From Nonomuraea terrae (GTDB lineage Bacteria > Actinomycetota > Actinomycetes > Streptosporangiales > Streptosporangiaceae): DNA of 38,078 nt. Of this stretch, positions 25,110 to 33,327 are shown in pieces. Both the position numbers and the translations under genes were made by a program. Within the stretch, counting starts at the first letter, position 1, and each line of letters begins with the position of its first letter. The DNA lies in assembly GCF_004348995.1 (NCBI RefSeq), contig NZ_SMKQ01000070.1, positions 1-38,078 on the forward strand. The letters run 5' to 3'. The notes beneath the pieces are model-generated. The model did no database searches. It was not told the DNA's origin and saw only the letters and a program-made list of their open reading frames with translations.

Positions 25110-26514
25110 CCGGCGAGGGAGCCGGGATGGTGACCGGTTCCGGCTGCGAGGGGGCGGGCCAGTAGCGGCCGGGCGGCTCGTGGCGTACTCCGTGGGTGGT
25201 GTCGATGACCGCGTCCAGGTCGTCGCCCGGCCCGGTGAGCAGGGCGGCGCGGCCGAGCGCGGAGGTCCGTTCGAGCCGGGCCGTGCGCCCGTCCTCCAGG
25301 TCCACGACCAGCACGCCCGCGAGGTCCTTCTGCACCGACTCGATCATCCGCTCCAGCGTCGCCCGGTGCAGCGGCACGTCCACCGGCCCCCGGTAGCGGA
25401 ACGGGATCGGCGCGGGCGTCGGCGCGGCCTCGTCGATGAGCCGCACCCGCTCGTCGTGGCAGAAGAGGTCACGCATCAGCCGCAGCTCGAAGCACGGGTC
25501 TGACAACGCGAAGCGCGCGTCGTCCAGCCGCGACCACGGCCCCACCAGCGTCACCACGACGTCCTGGAGCTTGCCGTCGAGCGCCGCGGAGACCGCCTGG
25601 CGCACCACCGGCTCGGGCGCGTCGCCGACGTCGTAGACGATCTCGACGTACGGCACCAGCCACCGCCGCCCCCGGTCCTTGCGCAGGTCACGCCGCAGCG
25701 GGATCCGATGCGCCAGGTACGGCTCCACCGCCCTGACCGCCCGCTCCCGGTCGCGATGCTGCGACGGCAGCCCCAGATGGACGGCCTGCGCCTCCACGTC
25801 GGGCACGAACACCACGCCGTGCATGGCCAGCCGGTAGGAGAACTCGGTGTCCTCGCCCCGCGCCACCGTCGGGTCGAGCCCGCCCACGGCGTGGAAGACC
25901 TCCCGCGGCAGGGCGAACGTCGGCCCTGTGCACACGTGATACGGATTGCGGCTCTTGCGCAGCCCGTCCGTCTTGGCGATCGTCGCCTCGGTGGAGCTCG
26001 CCACGGCCGCGTCCAGGTCGAACAGCTCGCCCAGCCGCGCGGCCCGGTGGACCTGCGCGGGCGTGAGCGGCGGCGCCTGCACGAACTTCTTCATCCCGAT
26101 CGTGACGAGGTAGTCCGTCACGTGGTGCCAGCGGGCCAGCGCCTCGATGTGCTCGCGGCAGGCCACCATGTCGGAGTCGAGCCGCTGGATGATCTCGCCG
26201 TCGGCGGCCTTCGCGCCGGTGTTGACGGCGTTGGAGATGCCCCAGCCGTCCTCGACGCGTACGAGCCGGGTGTTGACCGGGCGGATCTCGGGGAGCCGCA
26301 GCGGCGGCCGGCTCCCGTCGTCGACGACGAGGACCTCCATGAGATGGTCCGGGTACGTCTGCGCCGCCAGCGCGGCGAGCGTCAGGTCGAGCCTGTCCTG
26401 CCCGCCGTGCGCCGGTATCACCACGCTGACGGAAAGGGCGGGTGACCAGGCGCCCAGCTGCGGCGCGGCCACCGGTGAATAGTCGTTCTGCCTCAGAGCA
26501 GGACGCGCGTCCAT
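25045..26514 (-). CDS. GT2 family glycosyltransferase with long C-terminal extension
   Basis: 489 residues. The N-terminal about 240 residues are a classic GT2 domain: VSVVIPAHGGQDRLDLTLAA with AALAAQTYP, MEVLVVDDGSRPP, GWGISNAVNTGAKAADGEII, the metal-binding DSD in QRLDSDM near 112-116, GGLDPTVARGEDTEFSYRLA with the ED catalytic-base motif near 218, and a membrane-free body. About 250 further residues follow; the segment from VPYVEIVYDVGDAPE to VVVTLVGPWSRLDD hints at a second degenerate GT-A-like fold, which is uncertain. The tail FLRRLKSALRPN is basic. It converges on and overlaps the plus-strand glycosyltransferase, and diverges from thrC. Confidence 0.87.
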   Translation of the reverse strand: MDARPALRQNDYSPVAAPQLGAWSPALSVSVVIPAHGGQDRLDLTLAALAAQTYPDHLMEVLVVDDGSRPPLRLPEIRPVNTRLVRVEDGWGISNAVNTGAKAADGEIIQRLDSDMVACREHIEALARWHHVTDYLVTIGMKKFVQAPPLTPAQVHRAARLGELFDLDAAVASSTEATIAKTDGLRKSRNPYHVCTGPTFALPREVFHAVGGLDPTVARGEDTEFSYRLAMHGVVFVPDVEAQAVHLGLPSQHRDRERAVRAVEPYLAHRIPLRRDLRKDRGRRWLVPYVEIVYDVGDAPEPVVRQAVSAALDGKLQDVVVTLVGPWSRLDDARFALSDPCFELRLMRDLFCHDERVRLIDEAAPTPAPIPFRYRGPVDVPLHRATLERMIESVQKDLAGVLVVDLEDGRTARLERTSALGRAALLTGPGDDLDAVIDTTHGVRHEPPGRYWPAPSQPEPVTIPAPSPVTVEAPEKTFLRRLKSALRPN

Positions 26515-26610
26515 GGTCGTGACCCCCTGCCCGGGACCTTATCGGGAGATGCTGAGAATTTCCTGAATAGTGCCTCTGTCCAACGGACGGTCCGACCCGT
26601 GGACGCGGCT

Positions 26611-26639
26611 CCCTGGCAGCGCCCCGCACCCCGTAGACT
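26611..26639 (+). promoter_or_regulatory. candidate thrC promoter
   Basis: TAGACT at 26634-26639 is a good actinomycete sigma-A -10 element about 32 bp before the thrC start. The -35 position (around 26611) is poor (CCCTGG), so the promoter is tentative. It lies in the 156-bp divergent gap between the minus-strand glycosyltransferase and thrC, so thrC-thrB would not depend on read-through from lysA-hom. Confidence 0.35.
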
Positions 26640-26670
26640 CAATGACCAGCACCGCAGGTAGGGAGTCATC

Positions 26671-27729
26671 ATGAGCAGGTCGTGGCGTGGCCTCATCGAG
26701 GAATACCGCGAACGTCTTCCGGTAACCACGAGAACGCCCGTCGTCACGCTGCTCGAAGGCGGCACCCCGCTGGTGCCCGCCCACCGCGTCTCGGCCCTCA
26801 CCGGCTGCGACGTCTACCTGAAGGTCGAGGGCGCCAACCCGACGGGCAGCTTCAAGGACCGTGGCATGACCATGGCCATCAGCAAGGCCGTCGAAGAGGG
26901 CGCCAAGGCGGTCATCTGCGCCTCCACCGGCAACACCTCGGCCTCGGCCGCCGCCTACGCCGTGCGCGCGGGGCTGACCTGCGCCGTGCTGGTGCCGCGG
27001 GGGAAGATCGCGATGGGCAAGCTGGCTCAGGCGCTCGTCCACGGGGCCACGCTGCTGCAGGTCGAGGGGTCGTTCGACGACTGCCTGGAGATGACCCGCA
27101 AGCTGTCGTCCAGCTACCCGATCGCGCTGGTCAACTCCGTCAACCCGTTCCGGCTGCAGGGGCAGAAGACCGCGGCGTTCGAGATCGTCGACACGCTCGG
27201 CGACGCGCCCGACATCCACTGCATCCCGGTGGGCAACGCCGGCAACATCTCGGCGTACTGGATGGGCTACCAGGAGTACTTCGCCGACGGGCTCGCGACG
27301 AAGCGGCCGCGCATGTTCGGCTTCCAGGCCAGCGGCGCGGCGCCGATCGTGCAGGGCGCGCCCGTGGCCCATCCTCACACCATCGCCACCGCCATCCGCA
27401 TCGGCAACCCGGCCTCCTGGTCGCTGGCCACCGCGGCCCGCGACGAGTCGGGCGGGGCCATCCAGGCGGTGACCGACCGGCAGATCGCGGCGGCGTACAA
27501 ACTGCTGGCGCAGGAAGAGGGCGTGTTCGTCGAGCTCGCCTCGGCGGCCAGCGTCGCCGGCCTGCTTCAGGCCCACGCGCAGGGCATGGTCGCGCCTGGG
27601 CAGCGCATCGTCTGCACGGTCACCGGCAACGGCCTGAAAGACCCCGACTGGGCCATCTCGGGCGCGCCGGCGCCGGTCGTCATCCCCATCGACGTCCACG
27701 CCGCCGCCGCGGCGCTCAACCTCGCCTGA
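26671..27729 (+). CDS. thrC: threonine synthase
   Basis: 352 residues; ATG 26671 with AGGGAG upstream. The PLP enzyme converts O-phosphohomoserine to threonine. The PLP Lys is K62 in NPTGSFKDRGMTMAI; STGNTSASAAAYA binds the PLP phosphate side, and ALVNSVNPFRLQGQKTAAFE and CIPVGNAGNISAYWMGYQEY are family motifs. Length and sequence match the short actinobacterial/Bacillus-type enzyme. It is followed after 46 bp by thrB, with a perfect GC palindrome between them, and precedes it in the same order as in Streptomyces. Its substrate is made by thrB from homoserine produced by hom, which lies upstream beyond the two glycosyltransferases. Confidence 0.97.
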   Translation: MSRSWRGLIEEYRERLPVTTRTPVVTLLEGGTPLVPAHRVSALTGCDVYLKVEGANPTGSFKDRGMTMAISKAVEEGAKAVICASTGNTSASAAAYAVRAGLTCAVLVPRGKIAMGKLAQALVHGATLLQVEGSFDDCLEMTRKLSSSYPIALVNSVNPFRLQGQKTAAFEIVDTLGDAPDIHCIPVGNAGNISAYWMGYQEYFADGLATKRPRMFGFQASGAAPIVQGAPVAHPHTIATAIRIGNPASWSLATAARDESGGAIQAVTDRQIAAAYKLLAQEEGVFVELASAASVAGLLQAHAQGMVAPGQRIVCTVTGNGLKDPDWAISGAPAPVVIPIDVHAAAAALNLA

Positions 27730-27740
27730 TCGGGCACGAC

Positions 27741-27754
27741 GCCCCCGCGGGGGC
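27741..27754. repeat. perfect 14-bp GC palindrome between thrC and thrB
   Basis: GCCCCCGCGGGGGC reads the same on both strands and lies in the thrC-thrB gap. With no loop bases, a hairpin would open to about 5 bp plus a 4-base loop. It could stabilise the upstream mRNA or weaken read-through. An ATG directly after it (27755) is therefore a less likely start than GTG 27776. Confidence 0.5.
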
Positions 27755-27775
27755 ATGAGGAGTGATGAGGCGAAC

Positions 27776-28681
27776 GTGAGGACCGTGGTCATCCGCGTGC
27801 CCGCCACGTCGGCGAACCTGGGGCCTGGCTTCGACGCCCTCGGCCTCGCGCTGAGCCTGAACGACGAGGTCGAGGCCACGCTCACCGGCGAGCCGGGCGT
27901 GCACGTCACCGTCGAGGGTGAGGGCGCGGGCGAGGTCGACACCGGGGAGGGCCACCTGGTGATCAAGGCCATGCGACGGGCGTTCGGGCTCATGGGCGTG
28001 CCGCAGCCGGACGGTATCCGTCTCCACTGCCGCAACCGCATCCCGCACGCGCGCGGCCTTGGGTCGTCCTCGGCGGCGGTGTGCGCGGGCATTCTCGCCG
28101 CCCGTGCTTTGGCTGATAGCGAAATGAGCGATGACGACGTCTTCGCGCTGGCCACCGAAATGGAAGGCCATCCCGACAATGTCGCCCCTTGTCTGGCCGG
28201 CGGGCTCACCATCGCGTGGTCCGACCACTCCGGTGCGCCGCGTAAGCTGAAAGTAACCCCTGACCAGCGGATCCGCCCGGTCGTCGCCATTCCGGCGGCG
28301 CGCCTGTCCACGGAGGCCGCAAGGGGGTTGCTGCCGAAGGACGTGCCCCACAAGGACGCTTCCTTCAACGCCGGCCGGGCCGCGCTGCTGATCGCCGCGT
28401 TGACCCTGCGGCCCGAGCGAGAGCTGCTGCTTGCCGCCACAGAAGACCGTCTCCACCAGCGTTACCGCGCGCCTGTGATGCGGGAGAGCGTGGATCTGGT
28501 AGAACGTCTCCGTGCAGTGGGCGTGCCCGCGGTCGTTTCGGGAGCGGGTCCCACGGTTCTTGCGTTTTCGACCTCGGATACGCAGGATTTGATCGCGCCA
28601 GAAGTGGGTAATGACTGGCACATCCAGCAAATGGACGTCGACCCGGTTGGTGCGAACGTTCAGTTCCCCGAGACACGCTGA
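27776..28681 (+). CDS. thrB: homoserine kinase
   Basis: 301 residues from GTG 27776 (VRTVVIRVPATSANLGPGFD), the family-typical start, with GAGG 5 bases upstream; ATG 27755 would add 7 residues. It is a GHMP-family kinase that phosphorylates homoserine with ATP to feed threonine synthase. ATSANLGPGFDALGLAL is the N-terminal GHMP motif, PHARGLGSSSAAVCAGILAA the Gly/Ser-rich ATP loop, GHPDNVAPCLAGGLTIAW the next block, and VVSGAGPTVLAF the C-terminal motif 3. Cytosolic. The ORF ends just before the long rho leader. Strongly supported. Confidence 0.96.
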   Translation: MRTVVIRVPATSANLGPGFDALGLALSLNDEVEATLTGEPGVHVTVEGEGAGEVDTGEGHLVIKAMRRAFGLMGVPQPDGIRLHCRNRIPHARGLGSSSAAVCAGILAARALADSEMSDDDVFALATEMEGHPDNVAPCLAGGLTIAWSDHSGAPRKLKVTPDQRIRPVVAIPAARLSTEAARGLLPKDVPHKDASFNAGRAALLIAALTLRPERELLLAATEDRLHQRYRAPVMRESVDLVERLRAVGVPAVVSGAGPTVLAFSTSDTQDLIAPEVGNDWHIQQMDVDPVGANVQFPETR

Positions 28682-29140
28682 TACCTCTTTAGACCTTCAG
28701 GGAATAGCCGTGTGCGCTGGTGATGTTAGGCTGATAGCCGCACCAGATGCCCCCTTGGTGGGTGCGTGCTTGTCAGCCAAACATCGCTGCACCATGCTTC
28801 ACGTCGCGAGGCGTGAGAGCAGCGCGGCTGTCTCCCCGGAATCCGTCGCCTCCGGTTGGCCCACACCCGGTTGGCTCGACGCGAGGTGGCGACGACGGGG
28901 ACATGCGCGTTCGAATCATCTCGACGTCTGGTTGGCGACAGCAATCTGGGGGGTGTCAGTCACGCGCCAAGCGCCATCGGCGGCGTGGACGAACCCCTCC
29001 CCAAGAGTGGCGGCCGTCTCCAGTGACAGCCGAAGATCGCAAAGTGCACCCCGACCCGGTCTGTCCCGCCGGATCGCAAGCACCTCCGGGACGCCCGGCA
29101 GAACAAAACCGGCGCCCGACCCCTGGGAAGGACCTTTTAG
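28682..29140 (+). promoter_or_regulatory. rho upstream region and long 5' leader
   Basis: 459 bp without a plausible gene. A likely -10 element, TAGGCT at 28727-28732, would give a leader of about 400 nt. The GGTTGGC heptamer recurs three times between about 28850 and 28945. GGAAGG lies 9 bases before the TTG start of rho. Long, C-rich, weakly structured leaders are known for actinobacterial rho genes and fit autoregulation by Rho itself, but no riboswitch class or full attenuator was identified. Confidence 0.5.
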
Positions 29141-31156
29141 TTGAGCGACACCACCGAACTCCTCTCCGACGCATCTGGCGCTGAGCCGGCGTCCGGCGAC
29201 ACCCCCACCCGCGCCGCGGCCAAGCCGCGTGCGCGTCGCTCCGGCACCGGCCTGTCCGCCAAGGTGCTGCCCGAGCTGCAGAAGATCGCGGCGGAGCTGG
29301 GCATCAGCGGGACCGGGCGCATGCGGAAGAGCCAGCTGATCGCGGCCATCCAGGAGAAGCAGGGTGGCGGTTCCGGAGACGCCGCAGCAGCGGCCGCTCC
29401 CGCGGCGGAGGCGTCCGCGCCTGCCGCGACGGAGACGGCGCCCGCGGCCGAGCGGCCCACCCGTACCCGCAGGGAACGTTCCCGCTCCAAGGTGGCCGAG
29501 GAGCCCGCTGCGCAGGCGGCGGCGGTCCAGGCCGCCGAGCCGGCGGTCAGCGCGCCCGAGCCGGTCGCCGCCCCGGCGGAGCCCGTCGTGGAGCAGCAGA
29601 GCCAGCAGAACGACCAGAGCGATTCCCGCTCCGAGCGGAGCGAGAGCCGGCGTGAGCGCCGCAGCCGCGGCGAGCGCCGCGAGCGGGGCGACCGTTCCAG
29701 CGACCGCGAGCGGGGCGACCGTTCCAGCGACCGCGGTGACCGCGGTGAGCGGGGCGACCGTTCCAGTGACCGTCCCAGCGACCGGGGCGAGCGTGACGGC
29801 GGCCGTGGCGAGCAGCGCGATCGCGCCGCCGTCGACACCGGCAGCCGTGACCAGCGGGGCGACCAGCGGGGTGACCAGCGGGGTGACCAGCGGGGTGACC
29901 AGCGCGGGGGCGACGACGACGAGCGCGGCGGGCGCGGCCGCAGGGGCCGCTTCAGGGAGCGCAACCGCGGCCGTGGCCGTGACCGCTACGACAGCACCGA
30001 GCCCGTCATCGGCGACGACGACGTGCTCATCCCGATCGCCGGCATCCTCGACATCCTCGACAACTACGCCTTCGTGCGCACGAGCGGCTACCTGCCGGGC
30101 AGCAACGACGTCTACGTCTCGCTCGCCCAGATCCGCCGCAACGGCCTGCGCAAGGGCGACGTCATCACCGGCGCCGTCCGGCAGCCGCGCGACGGCGAGC
30201 GGCGCGAGAAGTTCAACGCTCTGGTCCGCCTCGACACCGTCAACGGCATGGACCCGGAGCAGGCCCGCAACCGGCCCGACTTCAACAAGCTGACGCCGCT
30301 CTACCCGCAGGAGCGCCTGCGCCTCGAGACCGAGCCGAACATCCTCACCACGCGGATCATCGACCTCGTCTCGCCGATCGGCAAGGGCCAGCGCGGCCTC
30401 ATCGTCTCGCCGCCCAAGGCCGGTAAGACGATGGTGCTGCAGGCGATCGCCAACGCGATCACCCGCAACAACCCCGAGTGCCACCTCATGGTCGTGCTCG
30501 TGGACGAGCGGCCTGAAGAGGTCACCGACATGCAGCGGTCGGTGAAGGGCGAGGTCATCCACTCGACCTTCGACCGTCCCGCCGAAGACCACACCACGGT
30601 CGCCGAGCTCGCCATCGAGCGGGCCAAGCGCCTGGTGGAGCTGGGCCACGACGTCGTCGTGCTGCTCGACTCGATCACCCGTCTCGGCCGTGCCTACAAC
30701 CTGGCGGCCCCGGCGTCCGGGCGCATCCTGTCGGGTGGTGTCGACTCCACGGCGCTCTACCCGCCCAAGCGCTTCTTCGGCGCCGCCCGCAACATCGAGA
30801 ACGGCGGCTCGCTGACGATCCTCGCCACGGCCCTGGTCGAGACCGGGTCCAAGATGGACGAGGTCATCTTCGAGGAGTTCAAGGGCACCGGCAACATGGA
30901 GCTCAAGCTCAACCGCTCCCTGGCCGACAAGCGCATCTTCCCCGCGGTCGACGTCGACGCGTCCGGCACGCGTAAGGAAGAGATCCTCATGGCCAGGGAA
31001 GAGCTCCAGGTCGTCTGGAAGCTGCGCCGGGTGCTGCACGCGCTCGACATGCAGCAGGCTCTCGAGCTGCTGCTCGACCGGATGAAGGACAGCAAGTCCA
31101 ACGCGGAGTTCCTGCTGCAGGTCCAGAAGACCACGGTGAACAACGACCGCGACTGA
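29141..31156 (+). CDS. rho: transcription termination factor Rho (with long disordered insert)
   Basis: 671 residues, far longer than the E. coli protein (419) because of an actinobacterial insert. TTG 29141 with GGAAGG upstream. It is a hexameric RNA-dependent ATPase that terminates transcription. The Rho_N helical domain is at about 30-65 (LPELQKIAAELGISGTGRMR). A disordered charged region follows at about 75-285, Ala/Pro/Glu-rich then Arg/Asp/Gly-rich with GDRSSDR and DQRG repeats, likely RNA-binding. The cold-shock-like primary RNA site (GILDILDNYAFVRTSGYLPG) is at about 300. The ATPase core has Walker A SPPKAGKTMVLQ near 424-435, Walker B VVVLLDSITRLGRAYN near 506 and the Q/R loops. The bicyclomycin pocket region is intact. 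A strong hairpin follows. Confidence 0.97.
   Translation: MSDTTELLSDASGAEPASGDTPTRAAAKPRARRSGTGLSAKVLPELQKIAAELGISGTGRMRKSQLIAAIQEKQGGGSGDAAAAAAPAAEASAPAATETAPAAERPTRTRRERSRSKVAEEPAAQAAAVQAAEPAVSAPEPVAAPAEPVVEQQSQQNDQSDSRSERSESRRERRSRGERRERGDRSSDRERGDRSSDRGDRGERGDRSSDRPSDRGERDGGRGEQRDRAAVDTGSRDQRGDQRGDQRGDQRGDQRGGDDDERGGRGRRGRFRERNRGRGRDRYDSTEPVIGDDDVLIPIAGILDILDNYAFVRTSGYLPGSNDVYVSLAQIRRNGLRKGDVITGAVRQPRDGERREKFNALVRLDTVNGMDPEQARNRPDFNKLTPLYPQERLRLETEPNILTTRIIDLVSPIGKGQRGLIVSPPKAGKTMVLQAIANAITRNNPECHLMVVLVDERPEEVTDMQRSVKGEVIHSTFDRPAEDHTTVAELAIERAKRLVELGHDVVVLLDSITRLGRAYNLAAPASGRILSGGVDSTALYPPKRFFGAARNIENGGSLTILATALVETGSKMDEVIFEEFKGTGNMELKLNRSLADKRIFPAVDVDASGTRKEEILMAREELQVVWKLRRVLHALDMQQALELLLDRMKDSKSNAEFLLQVQKTTVNNDRD
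29690..29766 (+). repeat. three copies of an 11-bp element in the rho insert
   Basis: GACCGTTCCAG occurs exactly at 29690-29700, 29717-29727 and 29756-29766, encoding repeated DRSSDR within Arg/Asp/Gly-rich sequence. The copies are unevenly spaced, so this is slippage plus divergence rather than a regulated array. Confidence 0.8.
29849..29908 (+). repeat. five tandem 12-bp units in the rho insert
   Basis: GACCAGCGGGG(C/T) recurs five times in a row (29849, 29861, 29873, 29885, 29897), the last copy being slightly changed (GACCAGCGCGGG). It encodes DQRG x4 then DQRGG in the disordered RNA-binding insert. A recent expansion; copy number is likely to vary between strains. Confidence 0.92.
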
Positions 31157-31172
31157 CGGTTCTCATCGCCAT

Positions 31173-31204
31173 AAGGGGCGTCGGGGTCTTCCCCGCCGCC
31201 CCTT
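31173..31204 (+). terminator. Rho-independent-type hairpin after rho
   Basis: AAGGGGCG-T-CGGGG pairs with CCCCG-C-CGCCCCTT around a TCTT loop, 13 paired bases with one T/C mismatch. It is 16 bp past the rho stop and is followed by a short T run. It should end the rho transcript before the two-component system. Confidence 0.85.
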
Positions 31205-31290
31205 TCGCGTTCCCGGGGTGGGGTTATCCCCACCTGGGGACTGGCGCCTTCCGTATTCACCCCGCCGGTGTCCGCGGGCAGTCTTGAGCC

Positions 31291-32556
31291 ATGCGGTCAG
31301 GTGTGTTGAAGGAACGGGTGCCGTACGGGCCCCGGGGGCCGGTGGGCGTGCTGGTGGATCCGATGACCTGGCGGGCGGCGCCGTACCTGCTGGTCAGCGG
31401 GGCGTTCGGGCTGGCGTGGTTCGTGGTGCTGGGCGTGGCGGTGCCGGCCTCGCTCAGCCTGAGCGTGGTCTGGGTGGGCGTGCCGCTCATGATGGCCGCC
31501 ATGCTGATGTGGCGGGGCGGGGCCATGCTGGAGCGGCGTCTGCTGCACGCGGCCCTCGGCGTCCGGATCGCCGACCCGTACCGGGCGCGGCCCGAACGCG
31601 GGCTCGGCGCGCACCTGCGCTGGTTGCTCACCGACTCCGCCACCTGGCAGGACCTCGGTTACCTGCTGATGTTGTTCCCGCTCGGCGCGGTCGAGGCGGC
31701 CCTGTCCGCGGCGCTGTGGACGGCGACGGCGCTGCTGCTGGTCCAGCCCGTCCTGTTCTCGCTGTACATCGCCGCGGGCGTGCAGACGCCGTTCACGATC
31801 GACAATTGGCCCGGGACGTTCGCGGCCACGCTCGGCGGCGTGCTGCTGCTGGTGCTGTCCGCGTACGCGGTGCGCGGCATGGGGTGGCTGCACGGGACGC
31901 TGGCCACCGTGCTGCTCGGCGGCAACCAGGAGGAACGCCTGCGCGCCAGCAGGGCGCGCGGCATCGACGCGGCCGAGGCCGAGCGGCGCAGGATCGAGCG
32001 CGACCTGCACGACGGCGCCCAGCAGCGGCTGCTGTCGGTGGCGGTGGACCTCGGACGGGCGCAGGCCAAGTTCGACAGCGACCCCGACGCGGCCAGGACG
32101 CTCATCGCCCAGGCCCACGCCGGCACGAAGGCGGCCATCGCCGAGCTGCGCGATCTCGCCAGAGGCATCCACCCGGCCATCCTGAGCGACCGCGGGCTCG
32201 ACGCCGCGCTGTCCGGGCTGGCCGCGCGGGCGCCGGTCCGGGTGGACGTCTCCGTCGAGGTCGAGGAACGTCCGCCGGCCGCGGTGGAGAGCATCGCGTA
32301 CTTCGTCGTGGCCGAGACACTGGCCAACCTGGCCAAACACTCCGGCGCCACCGAGGCGTCGGTCTCCGTGGTCAGGGACCACCGCGGTGTGGTCGTCGAC
32401 GTCTGGGACAACGGCGTCGGCGGCGCCCGTCTCGTCCCCGGCGGCGGGCTGGCCGGCCTGGCCGACCGGGCGGCCACCATCGACGGCGTGCTCGTGCTGT
32501 ACAGCCCCGTGGGAGGCCCCACGCTCATCCGCGCGGAGCTGCCCTGCGCGTGGTAG
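31291..32556 (+). CDS. NarL-type sensor histidine kinase with putative sensor domain
   Basis: 421 residues from ATG 31291. The N-terminal region is the membrane 'Sensor' domain of actinobacterial kinases: two helix pairs, the first at about 30-70 (APYLLVSGAFGLAWFVVLGV) and the second at about 125-200, with a cytoplasmic loop between and no large extracellular domain. The HisKA_3 phosphoacceptor is His247 or close by in RRRIERDLHDGAQQRLLSVA. The ATPase domain has ESIAYFVVAETLANLAKHSG (N-box) and VWDNGVGGARLVPGGGLAGL (G1/G2). It should phosphorylate the response regulator 10 bp downstream. The signal is unknown and may be membrane-related. In Streptomyces rho is followed by rpmE, so the kinase-regulator pair is an insertion there. 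Confidence 0.93.
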   Translation: MRSGVLKERVPYGPRGPVGVLVDPMTWRAAPYLLVSGAFGLAWFVVLGVAVPASLSLSVVWVGVPLMMAAMLMWRGGAMLERRLLHAALGVRIADPYRARPERGLGAHLRWLLTDSATWQDLGYLLMLFPLGAVEAALSAALWTATALLLVQPVLFSLYIAAGVQTPFTIDNWPGTFAATLGGVLLLVLSAYAVRGMGWLHGTLATVLLGGNQEERLRASRARGIDAAEAERRRIERDLHDGAQQRLLSVAVDLGRAQAKFDSDPDAARTLIAQAHAGTKAAIAELRDLARGIHPAILSDRGLDAALSGLAARAPVRVDVSVEVEERPPAAVESIAYFVVAETLANLAKHSGATEASVSVVRDHRGVVVDVWDNGVGGARLVPGGGLAGLADRAATIDGVLVLYSPVGGPTLIRAELPCAW

Positions 32557-32566
32557 GGATGAGGCC

Positions 32567-33202
32567 ATGCGCGTGGTCATCGCCGAGGATTCCGTCCTGC
32601 TGCGCGAAGGGCTCGCGCGTCTGCTCGCCGACGGCGGCGTCGAGACGGTCGCGGCCGTCTCCGACGGGCCCGCGCTGGTGGCCGCCGTGCGGGAGCACGA
32701 CCCCGACCTGGCGATCGTCGACGTACGCATGCCGCCCACCCACACCGACGAGGGCCTGCGGGCGGCGCTGCAGGTGCGCGCGGCCAAGCCCGGCTTCCCC
32801 ATCCTGGTCCTGTCGCAGTACGTCGAGGAGCGCTACGCCGGCGAGCTCATCGGCAGGGCCGTCGGCTACCTGCTGAAGGAGCGGGTGGCCGACGTGGCCG
32901 AGTTCCTGGCGGCGGTGCGTCAGGTGGCGGCGGGCGGCACGGTCATCGATCCGGAGGTGGTCGTGCAGCTGCTCAGCCGACAGCGCCGCGGCGCGCCGCT
33001 CGACTCCCTGTCGCCGCGCGAGCGACAGGTGCTGGCGCTGATGGCCGAGGGCAGGTCCAACACCGCCATCGCCGCCCGCCTGGTCGTCACCGAGGGCGCG
33101 GTGGAGAAACACGTCTCCGGCATCTTCGCCAAGCTGTCGCTGGGGCCGGCGCCCGAGGACCACCGGCGGGTGCTGGCGGTGCTGACGTACCTCGGCCGGT
33201 GA
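32567..33202 (+). CDS. LuxR/NarL-type response regulator
   Basis: 211 residues from ATG 32567, 10 bp after the kinase stop. The receiver domain keeps the acidic pair (VVIAEDS), the phosphoacceptor Asp (LAIVDVRMPP, about D54), Thr/Ser switch (ILVLSQYVEE) and Lys (YLLKERV). A linker leads to the C-terminal LuxR/GerE helix-turn-helix (LSPRERQVLALMAEGRSNTA and EGAVEKHVSGIFAKLSLGP), which binds DNA as a dimer. It is the cognate partner of the upstream kinase. The target genes are unknown; the operon itself is a likely one. Monocistronic end, no terminator evident. Confidence 0.94.
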   Translation: MRVVIAEDSVLLREGLARLLADGGVETVAAVSDGPALVAAVREHDPDLAIVDVRMPPTHTDEGLRAALQVRAAKPGFPILVLSQYVEERYAGELIGRAVGYLLKERVADVAEFLAAVRQVAAGGTVIDPEVVVQLLSRQRRGAPLDSLSPRERQVLALMAEGRSNTAIAARLVVTEGAVEKHVSGIFAKLSLGPAPEDHRRVLAVLTYLGR

Positions 33203-33232
33203 TCCGGGGGAATGCCGGATGGCCTGGGATGG

Positions 33233-33259
33233 TTGCACGATCTGGCACACTGGTAGCTG
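33233..33259 (+). promoter_or_regulatory. candidate rpmE promoter
   Basis: TTGCAC (33233-33238) and TAGCTG (33254-33259) are separated by 15 bp, with TGG before the -10 giving an extended -10 character. It lies about 70 bp upstream of rpmE in an otherwise gene-free gap of 125 bp. The spacing is short, so this is tentative. Confidence 0.4.
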
Positions 33260-33327
33260 ACCGTTTTCGCGGTTCCGGTTCACGCATGCGACAAGCGACC
33301 CGGCGGCCGCGCCCCGAAAGGACAGCC

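Noticed and set aside
28740..29140. Known riboswitch in the rho leader
   Set aside because: No conserved core of a recognised class could be matched by eye, and rho is not a typical riboswitch target.
29849..29908. Regular 12-bp repeats considered as a CRISPR-like or iteron array
   Set aside because: The units are contiguous without spacers, in frame and inside the rho coding sequence, so they are a coding expansion.
28916..31039. 707-codon open frame on the minus strand opposite rho with repeated LVTP units
   Set aside because: The repeats are the antisense image of the rho DQRG array; rho itself has all family motifs.
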